DNA from: Chitinophagaceae bacterium
GTDB lineage: Bacteria > Bacteroidota > Bacteroidia > Chitinophagales > Chitinophagaceae
Assembly: GCA_947489175.1 (NCBI GenBank)
Contig: CANLED010000057.1
Span: 1-9,619 of the forward strand
Length of the DNA stretch: 9,619 nt
Direction of reading: 5' to 3'
Below, in pieces: positions 1 through 6,619 of the stretch. A program made the translations under genes and the position numbers. Below the pieces are notes generated by a model. That model searched no databases and had not been told where the DNA came from. It was given only the letters and a program-made list of their open reading frames with translations. How positions within the stretch are numbered: the stretch's first letter is position 1; each line of letters starts with the position of its first letter.

Positions 1-2578
1 CCACTTCAGGTTTTGCATTTTGAACAAATCTTTCGTTAGATAATTTTTTCTCAACTGAATCTAAAAACCCTTTGTAATAAACAAGTTCTGTTTCAAGTTC
101 CTTCCTTTGCGCAGATGTGTCTATGGCTTGTTCAGTTTTAACATAAAAACGATCGCCACCAATCACAATTTGAATGGTGTCTGCTATGGATTCTTCTGAG
201 TAATCAAAGGAGGATGCATTTACTTGTTTGCAAAGCAGTTCGCGGATATTCTCCCAAATGTTTTTGTTCTTCACAGTTCCAAAAAGAGCAATTGATTCCT
301 TGTTTTTGATGTTGGACTTCACCCTTAAATCTCGAATTCCTGTGATGGCGGATTTCAACAATTCAGCTTCCTGTAAAATAGGTTTGTCTGTTTCTCTTGC
401 TTTGAATGTAGGATCTAGCTGCTTTACACAAATGTCAACTTCTTGGTTGTTGCGCAGCAAATGATACATTTCTTCAGTAACAAACGGCATAAACGGATGC
501 AACCTTTCCAACAGAATCTCAAAGAAAGAAATGGCTTTTTCTAAATGAGCACTGTCCATCGGCTTTTCAAATCCGGGCTTGATCCATTCCAAATACCAAC
601 TGCAGAAATCATCCCAAACAAGTGTGTACAAGGTTTTGAGTGCTTCACTGAGCTTGAATTGATCCATTTGTACATCAACCTCGGTGCATACTTCTCTTAG
701 CCTAGCTTCAAACCACTGGTGCGGCCAATCTGATGTCAATGTAACTTCCTCATCTAATAAGTTGTCTTTTGCCCTTTCCTTCCAAAGTTGCACCAACTTC
801 AATGCATTCCATATCTTGTTGATGAAGTTTCTACCTTGTTCATTGGAGGCCTTGTCCCACAACAAATCGTTACCAGCAGGTGATGCAATTAGGATACCAA
901 ATCGAACTGCATCAGCGCCAATTTCATCAATCATTTCCAACAAATCAGGTGAGTTTCCGAGTTGTTTGCTCATTTTTCTTCCCTGGCTGTCACGAACTAT
1001 CCCAGTAAAATAAACATCTTTGAAGGGCTTCTTACCGGTATACTCGTACCCTGCCATAATCATCCTCGCTACCCAAAAGAAAATAATTTCGGGGGCAGTA
1101 ACCAAGGCATTTGTTGGATAGTAGTAAGAAACATCTTTATTGCCTGGATCAGAAATTCCTTTGAATACTTCAAAAGGCCATAACCAAGATGAAAACCAGG
1201 TATCCAAACAATCTTCGTCTTGCTTGAGAACAGGAGATTCGATGTTGTGTATTTCAGTAAATTTTTCCTTCGCTTCGTCTGCATTCATCGCAACCACATA
1301 GCGGCCCTCGGCATCATACCAAGCTGGAATTTGATGCCCCCACCAAAGCTGACGAGATATGCACCAATCCTTGATGTTTTCCATCCAATGCCTATATAAA
1401 TTTTTGAATTTAGCGGGATGAAAATTGATTTCACCTTCTTGAACAGCGGTGATAGCTGGACCAGCGATCTTTTTCATGTCAACCCACCATTGAAGCGACA
1501 ATCGAGGTTCCACTACTACATCTGTGCGTTCAGAAAATCCAACCTGATGCACATATTCCTCAATTTTCAATACATGTCCAGCCTCTTGCAATGCCACCAC
1601 AATTTCCTTTCTGGCGGCAAACCTGTCTAACCCAACATAAAGCTGAGCTTCTTCACTAAGTGTGCCGTCTTCGTTAAGGATATCGAATACTTCCAAGCCA
1701 TGTTTGATACCAATTTGGTTGTCATTCATATCATGTGCAGGCGTAATTTTAAGTGCGCCAGACCCAAAATCCGTGGCAACATAATCATCCCCTATGATTG
1801 GAATTTTTCGGTTGATGAGCGGAACGATGGCGAAACTACCGATGAGGTGTTTATAACGTTCGTCATTGGGATTCACTGCAATAGCGGCGTCGCCTAAGAT
1901 GGTTTCAGGACGAACGGTGGCGATGGTAATGTTTTTTGTATCTAGCGGCAATCCATCTGCACCGATGATTTCGTATTGAAGAAAATACAATTTCCCTTGA
2001 ACCTCTTTGAAAATAACCTCTTCATCGCTGAGGGCTGTTTTAGCGCGGGGATCCCAATTGATCATGCGCTTTCCGCGGTAAATATATCCTTTAGTGTGGA
2101 GGTCGTTGAAAACATGAATTACAGATTGATAGTAATCAGGATCCATGGTGAAAGAGGTTCGGTTCCAATCTAGGGAACATCCCAATTTTTTCAACTGTTG
2201 CAAAATGATTCCACCATATTTTTCTTTCCATTCCCATGCATATTGAAGAAATTCTTCACGGGTGAGACTAGATTTTTGGATACCCCTTTCACGGAGCATG
2301 TGTACAACCTTGGCTTCGGTGGCGATGGAAGCATGGTCAGTACCAGGAACCCAGCAAGCATTTTTTCCCATCATTCGGGCCCTTCTAACGAGGATATCTT
2401 GGATGGTGTTGTTTAGTGCATGCCCCATGTGGAGAATGCCTGTTACATTCGGAGGTGGGATGACAACTGTGTATGGCTCACGGTCATCTGGAGTACTTTC
2501 AAAATATTTCCTTTCTAGCCAATGTGAATACCATTTTTGCTCCGATGCATAAAAATCAAAATTCTTAGTAATCTCCAT
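1..2578 (-). CDS. valS: Valine--tRNA ligase (ValRS), C-terminus cut by window edge
   Basis: Cytoplasmic class I aminoacyl-tRNA synthetase that charges tRNA-Val with valine and edits mischarged threonine. The minus strand reads open for 859 codons from the ATG at 2578 to the window edge. Family members are near 880 residues, so only a short tail is missing. Visible in order: the HIGH-type motif as HMGH (residues 50-53, within PPPNVTGILHMGHALN), GTDHASIATE, the editing (CP1) domain with ATVRPETILGD and GSGALKITPAHD, the class I motif KMSKQ (535-539, within GRKMSKQLGNSPD), the helical anticodon-binding domain, and the start of the C-terminal coiled coil (KLSNERFVQNA). The last position of KMSKS is Gln here. 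AAGGA lies about 9-13 bases before the ATG, and a TACCTTTG box lies a little further upstream. All plus-strand reading frames between 228 and 2552 are antisense shadows of this gene. Identity is essentially certain. Confidence 0.98.
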   Translation of the reverse strand, partial: MEITKNFDFYASEQKWYSHWLERKYFESTPDDREPYTVVIPPPNVTGILHMGHALNNTIQDILVRRARMMGKNACWVPGTDHASIATEAKVVHMLRERGIQKSSLTREEFLQYAWEWKEKYGGIILQQLKKLGCSLDWNRTSFTMDPDYYQSVIHVFNDLHTKGYIYRGKRMINWDPRAKTALSDEEVIFKEVQGKLYFLQYEIIGADGLPLDTKNITIATVRPETILGDAAIAVNPNDERYKHLIGSFAIVPLINRKIPIIGDDYVATDFGSGALKITPAHDMNDNQIGIKHGLEVFDILNEDGTLSEEAQLYVGLDRFAARKEIVVALQEAGHVLKIEEYVHQVGFSERTDVVVEPRLSLQWWVDMKKIAGPAITAVQEGEINFHPAKFKNLYRHWMENIKDWCISRQLWWGHQIPAWYDAEGRYVVAMNADEAKEKFTEIHNIESPVLKQDEDCLDTWFSSWLWPFEVFKGISDPGNKDVSYYYPTNALVTAPEIIFFWVARMIMAGYEYTGKKPFKDVYFTGIVRDSQGRKMSKQLGNSPDLLEMIDEIGADAVRFGILIASPAGNDLLWDKASNEQGRNFINKIWNALKLVQLWKERAKDNLLDEEVTLTSDWPHQWFEARLREVCTEVDVQMDQFKLSEALKTLYTLVWDDFCSWYLEWIKPGFEKPMDSAHLEKAISFFEILLERLHPFMPFVTEEMYHLLRNNQEVDICVKQLDPTFKARETDKPILQEAELLKSAITGIRDLRVKSNIKNKESIALFGTVKNKNIWENIRELLCKQVNASSFDYSEESIADTIQIVIGGDRFYVKTEQAIDTSAQRKELETELVYYKGFLDSVEKKLSNERFVQNAKPEV

Positions 2579-2602
2579 CTTTAAATTCCTTGTGGTGGAA
2601 CA

Positions 2603-2610
2603 CAAAGGTA
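2603..2610 (-). promoter_or_regulatory. Putative valS -7 promoter box (TACCTTTG)
   Basis: TACCTTTG matches the Bacteroidota -7 consensus TAnnTTTG exactly and lies 25-32 bases upstream of the valS ATG, which would give a leader of about 20 bases. I see no good TTG element at the expected upstream distance of about 19-21 bases. The same 8-mer precedes the tRNA-Val gene in this window. Confidence 0.5.
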
Positions 2611-2728
2611 AGAAAGAGTTTAGAGTTTAAGGTTTTAGGTTTATAATGCAGGATCATTTGTTTGAGTACACACAACTAATGAATGTTCGACAAATGACTG
2701 CAGCTTTAAGCACTAAATGTTGAAAATC

Positions 2729-2845
2729 TTACCAAACAAGGTAAGTAATCAGTGCTATTAACCCGTAAATGAATAAAACTACAACAGCGATTTTTACTGT
2801 TTCGGGAACTTGTTCAACGAAAGTTTTCATAAAATTTTTTTTCAT
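2729..2845 (-). CDS. Small single-pass membrane peptide, 38 aa, unknown function
   Basis: A short minus-strand reading frame of 38 codons plus TAA. The N-terminus is MKKNFMKTFVEQVPETVK and is followed by about 20 strongly hydrophobic residues (AVVVLFIYGLIALITYLVW), ending in Trp just before the stop. This is the layout of a one-helix inner-membrane peptide: a short charged N-terminal segment, one transmembrane helix and no C-terminal domain. A second in-frame ATG at 2830 (codon 6) would give 33 residues beginning MKTFVEQVPE. It lies 150 bp upstream of valS on the same strand. A TATCTTTG box at 2931-2938 could be its promoter. I do not recognise the family. Small accessory subunits of respiratory complexes look like this, but nothing adjacent supports that. 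Support comes from codon-like composition and the coherent helix; whether it is expressed is unproven. Confidence 0.55.
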   Translation of the reverse strand: MKKNFMKTFVEQVPETVKIAVVVLFIYGLIALITYLVW

Positions 2846-2930
2846 TGTTTATGAAATACAAAATGAGTGAATTAAGGTTAGCTATAAATTAGATTATGGT
2901 ATTTAAAACTAACACATTACAATTTCAAAT

Positions 2931-2938
2931 CAAAGATA
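2931..2938 (-). promoter_or_regulatory. Possible -7 box (TATCTTTG) for the small membrane peptide
   Basis: TATCTTTG fits TAnnTTTG exactly on the minus strand, about 86 bases upstream of the peptide's ATG. No TTG is seen at the expected -33 distance, and the surroundings are very A+T-rich, so a chance match is quite possible. Confidence 0.25.
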
Positions 2939-3086
2939 ATGTTAAAATTTTTGTAAAAAAAATCCTGAGGGGTATTTAATAATGATTTTAATCATCTAGA
3001 GAGCCAATTCTAATCAAGGTTAACATTGTCAAAATAAGCTAAAATTGTGTATTCTAATTAAAACATTTACTATCAAACAATTGTTC

Positions 3087-3521
3087 ATGAAGAAATCATA
3101 TCACAGCTATCGGTATTCAGTTTGGATTGATAGACGTCAGGCAATGATTCTAACAATCACTCCGGAAGGTGTCAAAACATTTGAAATAATTGAGTCTGAG
3201 AATAGCAGGCCCAAAAGATTTGATGGAGAAGGAACCAATAAAATCAGCAACTTCGGTGTAACCATTTCAAGAGATTCCTCAGAGCAAGAGAGATTTAACA
3301 ACCATCATCAAACTTTTTTAAAAAAAGTTCTTTCGGTATTAAAAGGTGTAAACGCCTTATTGATTTTGGGATCAGGTGAAACGCGTTTTGAGTTGCAAAA
3401 TGCATTAGAAAAGAATAAGATGTTTAATGGGATTTGGATAGAAAACAAGGCCTGCAAGAAAATCAACCAACGGGAACTGGAGATAGAAACCGAAAACCAT
3501 TTTAACCTTCATTTGAGTTGA
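3087..3521 (+). CDS. Small protein resembling the bacterial eRF1-like (baeRF) group
   Basis: A 144-residue soluble protein with no signal peptide or membrane segment. I chose the ATG at 3087 (MKKSYHSYRYSVWIDRRQAM) over the TTG at 3045, because the extra 14 residues would be unconserved leader-like sequence. The N-terminal strand with WIDRRQAMIL (from residue 13) and a later ALLILGSGETRFELQNAL segment (about 90-107), followed by an alpha/beta stretch ending in ENHF, resemble small bacterial proteins of WIDHRKAVIV type. Those have been related to the archaeo-eukaryotic release factor (eRF1 domain 3-like) fold and are often found with stress genes. That link is from memory of family patterns and would need a profile search. 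No release-factor GGQ motif is present, so termination activity is not suggested. It stands alone, with a palindrome just downstream. Confidence 0.6.
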   Translation: MKKSYHSYRYSVWIDRRQAMILTITPEGVKTFEIIESENSRPKRFDGEGTNKISNFGVTISRDSSEQERFNNHHQTFLKKVLSVLKGVNALLILGSGETRFELQNALEKNKMFNGIWIENKACKKINQRELEIETENHFNLHLS

Positions 3522-3551
3522 GGTGCTAACAATCTAAATAGAGTTTTATAA

Positions 3552-3585
3552 TCAATAGCCTGGGGTTTAAACCCCAGGCTATTGA
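3552..3585. repeat. Perfect 34-bp palindrome, REP-like or terminator hairpin
   Basis: Both 17-base arms match without mismatch around a centre between 3568 and 3569. The left arm is TCAATAGCCTGGGGTTT and the right arm is its exact reverse complement. The core of each arm is G+C-rich (AGCCTGGGG) within otherwise A+T-rich DNA. It lies 31 bp after the preceding stop codon and 126 bp before the next gene on the same strand. No T-run follows on the plus strand, which argues against a standard intrinsic terminator. A single hairpin of this kind in a spacer fits a REP-type element moved by Y1 (RAYT) transposases, but no second copy or transposase is in the window. Confidence 0.85.
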
Positions 3586-3711
3586 ATGCCAATCATTTTC
3601 CTACTCACCTTCTCTCTATTTTGCATCAAGAAAATCTTCCCAAAAATAAATAAATCCAAAACGCAGTTGGTGAAACTAGCATAATTAACTTTATGCATTA
3701 ATTTTACCTGC

Positions 3712-5109
3712 ATGTATGCCATAGTAGATATCGAAACAACGGGAGGCAATGCCACAACAGGTAGCATTACTGAAATTGCAATTATGATAACTGATGGCAA
3801 AACGGTGATTGACCGCTTTGAAACATTGGTCAATCCAATGCAGCCAGTTCCCATTTTCATTCAAAAACTTACTGGCATTACTGACGAAATGGTTGCAGGT
3901 GCACCTGTTTTTAGGGATATAGCCGAACAGGTTTTTGAAATGTTGTGTGATAAGGTTTTTGTGGCGCACAATGTAAATTTCGATTATTCTTTCATTGCAC
4001 ATCAGCTATCTCAGCACGGATATAAATTAAACCTCGGCAAGCTTTGTACGGTGAGGCTCAGCAGGAAAATATTTGTAGGACTCCCCAGTTATAGTCTTGG
4101 CAATCTCTGTCGCTCCCTCAACATCAATGTTTCCAACAGGCACAGGGCTTCTGGCGATGCCTCCGCTACTACTGAGTTGTTTAACATGTTGCTAGCAAAT
4201 GATAAGGACAATCATATTTCTTCCATGTTAAAAAAAGGCAGTAGAGAGAGCTATTTGCCCATGCATTTAAACACATCAGACCTTGCTAAAATGCCTAATA
4301 CTCCTGGTGTTTATTATTTTCATGATGCCAAAGGAAAAGTTGTGTACGTAGGAAAAGCAAAAAAATTGCAGAAGAGGGTAACCAGTCATTTTTCCAACAA
4401 TTCGGTTAGCCGTAAAAAACAGGAAATGATAAGAATTGTTACCCGCATTAGCTTCAGGGAATGCGGCAATGAACTGATGGCTTCCGTTTACGAAAGCCTA
4501 GAGATCAAAAAATTATGGCCTTTGTTCAACCGTTCTCAAAAAAAATTCGAGCACCAATATGGTATCTGCAGTTATGAAGATCAAAGAGGCATAAAAAGAC
4601 TTGGAATAGTAAAGAAGAAAAAGCACTTGCAACTCCATCTAGGCTTTCCAATGCACATCGATGGCACTAGACTGCTAAACAAGTTGGTCAGGGACTTCGG
4701 TCTTTGTCCAAAAATGTGTTTTTTACAAGATGAAAATGTTGAATGTATTGGCATAGAAGAAAAATTTTGCACAGGCATTTGCAAGCATGGAAAAAATATT
4801 GGTCTCTACAACAGGAAAGTTGACAATGCCCTAAAAAAACTTTTGGAAGAAGAGCCATCCTTGGTTCTTTTTGGAGAGGGAAGGTCTGAAGATGAATTGA
4901 GTTGTGTGATGATTGATAAAAAAAATTATTTGGCAACTGGATTCATCCCAGAAAATGCAAGAAAAAGTTCTCAAGAAAAAATAAAAGCGCTAGTAGAACC
5001 AGGAACATCCAACGAATACATCAAATCCCTGGTAATCAAGGAAGCTTCAGTAAATCCAACAATGTCAATCGATTTTAATGTCAACTTAAAGAAAAGAAAG
5101 GCTGTTTGA
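3712..5109 (+). CDS. DEDDh 3'-5' exonuclease fused to GIY-YIG (UvrC/Cho-like) endonuclease
   Basis: A 465-residue two-nuclease protein, probably cytoplasmic and acting in DNA repair. Residues 1 to about 170 form a DnaQ/epsilon-type exonuclease: Exo I VDIETTG (D6, E8), Exo II AHNVNFDYSF (D91) and Exo III HRASGD (H144, D149), so all five DEDDh residues are present. Residues about 194-275 form a GIY-YIG domain: GVYYF (199-203), YVGKAKKLQKRV (212-223, R222) and the metal-binding Glu E261 with N273 in IKKLWPLFN. A cysteine-rich segment follows (C332, C336, C345, C353, C357), resembling the UvrC region ending CxxxC that is linked to an Fe-S cluster. UvrC's RNase H-like second nuclease and helix-hairpin-helix domains are absent, so one incision plus exonuclease resection is the likely chemistry, by analogy with Cho. 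Such fusions are known in Bacteroidota and Actinomycetota. It has no operon partner here. Confidence 0.93.
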   Translation: MYAIVDIETTGGNATTGSITEIAIMITDGKTVIDRFETLVNPMQPVPIFIQKLTGITDEMVAGAPVFRDIAEQVFEMLCDKVFVAHNVNFDYSFIAHQLSQHGYKLNLGKLCTVRLSRKIFVGLPSYSLGNLCRSLNINVSNRHRASGDASATTELFNMLLANDKDNHISSMLKKGSRESYLPMHLNTSDLAKMPNTPGVYYFHDAKGKVVYVGKAKKLQKRVTSHFSNNSVSRKKQEMIRIVTRISFRECGNELMASVYESLEIKKLWPLFNRSQKKFEHQYGICSYEDQRGIKRLGIVKKKKHLQLHLGFPMHIDGTRLLNKLVRDFGLCPKMCFLQDENVECIGIEEKFCTGICKHGKNIGLYNRKVDNALKKLLEEEPSLVLFGEGRSEDELSCVMIDKKNYLATGFIPENARKSSQEKIKALVEPGTSNEYIKSLVIKEASVNPTMSIDFNVNLKKRKAV

Positions 5110-5173
5110 TTGCTAAAAAGAATATCAGCATAAGACAACAGATATCCTAGCGTTCACTTAGAATAATATAATA

Positions 5174-5461
5174 CTATGAAGCCAACTCTTCAACAGTAGC
5201 GCCAATACTTCTCTCCGTAATGGCATCGCACATTGGCTTTAAAAGATCATAAGAACCGTTCTTTACCCCATACTTTCCTTTAGAATGAATGATCATAGCA
5301 CATTGTTCGGCTTGCTCTTGTTCGTGTCCGCACACTTCAACAAGCGTTTTGATGACCCAATCAAAAGTGTTGACTTCATCATTCCAAACCACCAGAACAA
5401 ATCCTGAGCTGTCTAACACATCGGTTTCTTCCTGTTCTTTATATTTGGGATTAGAATGCAA
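5174..5461 (-). CDS. clpS: ATP-dependent Clp protease adaptor ClpS (start uncertain)
   Basis: Adaptor that binds N-degrons and hands substrates to ClpAP/ClpCP-type proteases. The ClpS core is clear: VVWNDEVNTFDWVIKTL (the NDxxNTF motif), an AEQCAMIIHSKGK segment containing the ligand-pocket His, and GSYDLLKPMCDAI. The start is ambiguous. The open frame extends upstream to an ATG at 5500, but that ATG lies in the 3' acceptor strand of the tRNA-Val gene, so its first codons would be tRNA acceptor stem, discriminator and CCA. Processing of the tRNA 3' end would separate them. The TTG at 5461 (95 residues, beginning LHSNPKYKEQ) lies outside the tRNA and gives a normal length; a GTG at 5419 (81 residues) is a further option. 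It is codirectional with the tRNA and probably shares its promoter. The product call is firm, the start is not. Confidence 0.9.
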   Translation of the reverse strand: MHSNPKYKEQEETDVLDSSGFVLVVWNDEVNTFDWVIKTLVEVCGHEQEQAEQCAMIIHSKGKYGVKNGSYDLLKPMCDAITERSIGATVEELAS

Positions 5462-5489
5462 TTTTTTATTTTTTCTATTAAAGTTGAAT

Positions 5490-5567
5490 TGGTGGAACAT
5501 ACTGGACTCGAACCAGTGACCCCTACTCTGTCAAAGTAATGCTCTAAACCAACTGAGCTAATATTCC
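5490..5567 (-). tRNA. tRNA-Val (anticodon GAC)
   Basis: The cloverleaf was folded by hand on the minus strand. The acceptor stem is GGAATAT with ATGTTCC (one T-G pair). The D-stem is GCTC/GAGC. The anticodon stem is TTACT/AGTAG around the loop TTGACAG, giving anticodon GAC, which reads GUC and GUU. The T-arm is ACTGG-TTCGAGT-CCAGT. Discriminator A73 is followed by an encoded CCA at 5490-5492. A73 and the A35-C36 anticodon bases are known valine identity elements. The body without CCA is 75 bases. It is followed directly by clpS and preceded by a good promoter. Confidence 0.96.
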
Positions 5568-5574
5568 TTGGATG

Positions 5575-5606
5575 CAAAGGTAAAGATTAAATTTTTACAT
5601 GAGCAA
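5575..5606 (-). promoter_or_regulatory. Bacteroidota-type promoter for tRNA-Val (and probably clpS)
   Basis: On the minus strand a TTG (5604-5606) is followed after 21 bases by TACCTTTG (5575-5582), which fits the Bacteroidota pattern of TTG, about 19-21 bases, then TAnnTTTG. The -7 box ends only 7 bases before the first base of the tRNA, the tight spacing expected for a stable RNA promoter. Confidence 0.65.
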
Positions 5607-5702
5607 CTTCAAAAATCTGTTAAGATGATTATAAAAAATTAAATACCGCATAGCTTCATAAATCATTAACCTATTTTCATCTTTAAATGACAAACACAAT
5701 TC

Positions 5703-6521
5703 ATGAAAAAATTCTTTCCAATACTTTGCACGGTTCTTTTGCTTTCATTTTCCACAGAAAAACCAAATATCCGAAAAGATTTTAAAGAAAAATTCTCTAA
5801 AGTAAAACCTGATTTATTTGTTTGTAAATACGAAGTTAGCAACTTGGAATACAGGCTTTTTCTTGATGATTTAATGCAAAGTAACCAACTTCAACTTTAT
5901 AAAAAATCTCTGCCCGACAGTTTGGCTTGGGTAAAAAATAATGATGCTAGACGCCCTTTAGCACTGTACTACTTTAGGCATCAGGCTTATAACAATTATC
6001 CTGTTGTTGGCGTTAATTACGAAAACGCGTTAGAATATTGCCAGTGGCTAACAACAAATTACAATCAATACGGAAAAAGGCCATTTAAAAAAGTAGTTTT
6101 TAAATTATTGACAAAAGCAGAATGGATGTTTGTGGCCAGTGCTGGAGATAGTAGTAGAACATTTCCCTGGGGATCTGGCTACATTCAAAATAACAGAAAG
6201 CAAGACCTTTGCAATTATCGTCATGCCAAAATGGAATATGATTCGTCTACGAAAAAATATGTTGAATTAAAAATACCGCAAAGTGAAAATATGAGGGAAG
6301 AAGGTTCATTCACCACAACCGTCAATGCCTATTTCCCGAACACATTTGGATTATACAACATGAGCGGTAATGTAGCGGAGATGGTCGAAGAAAAAGGAAT
6401 TGCAAAAGGAGGTAGTTTTAACGACTTACCCTTTGAGGTAATGATAAAAAGTGAAAGAAATTATGCAAGAACCAGTGCTGACATAGGTTTCAGGGTATCA
6501 ATGAAGATTTTAGAAAAATAA
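5703..6521 (+). CDS. Secreted SUMF1/FGE-fold protein without catalytic cysteines
   Basis: A 272-residue protein with an N-terminal signal sequence (MKKFFPILCTVLLLSFS). No convincing lipobox is seen, so it is probably released to the periplasm. The rest is a SUMF1 (formylglycine-generating enzyme) fold: a KYEVSNLEYRLFL segment near the start, YPVVGVNYENALEYCQWL (from 99), LTKAEWMFVA (E140, W141), FPWG (154-157), FGLYNMSGNVAEMV (about 215-228), AKGGSF (234-239) and DIGFRVSM (260-267). In true FGE two cysteines lie in the stretch before the final GFR motif. Here that stretch (SERNYARTSA) has none, so sulfatase activation by FGE chemistry is unlikely and a binding or structural role is more probable. 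GldK and GldJ of the gliding/type IX machinery share the fold but are longer lipoproteins. The next gene begins 98 bp downstream on the same strand. Confidence 0.85.
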   Translation: MKKFFPILCTVLLLSFSTEKPNIRKDFKEKFSKVKPDLFVCKYEVSNLEYRLFLDDLMQSNQLQLYKKSLPDSLAWVKNNDARRPLALYYFRHQAYNNYPVVGVNYENALEYCQWLTTNYNQYGKRPFKKVVFKLLTKAEWMFVASAGDSSRTFPWGSGYIQNNRKQDLCNYRHAKMEYDSSTKKYVELKIPQSENMREEGSFTTTVNAYFPNTFGLYNMSGNVAEMVEEKGIAKGGSFNDLPFEVMIKSERNYARTSADIGFRVSMKILEK

Positions 6522-6619
6522 AAAAAATCGTTAAAAATACAATAAAATATTACTGAATTCGTCTTCCTTTCATCATAGCAAAAAATGGATTCTTTTTTAA
6601 AGAAAACATAAACACTTAC

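Noticed and set aside
228..2552. Several plus-strand reading frames of 65-109 codons and one short minus-strand frame (1069-1284)
   Set aside because: All overlap the unambiguous minus-strand valS gene in other frames and show no recognisable protein features.
2646..2723. 25-codon plus-strand frame between valS and the membrane peptide
   Set aside because: Too short, with no hydrophobic segment, promoter or recognisable pattern; likely chance.
3667..3693. TTG ... TAACTTTA upstream of the nuclease fusion as a promoter
   Set aside because: The spacing is 16 bases, shorter than usual, and the -7 box lacks the final G.
3579..4002. Minus-strand frames of 93 and 103 codons
   Set aside because: They are antisense to the start of the exonuclease/GIY-YIG gene, whose catalytic motifs fix the real strand and frame.
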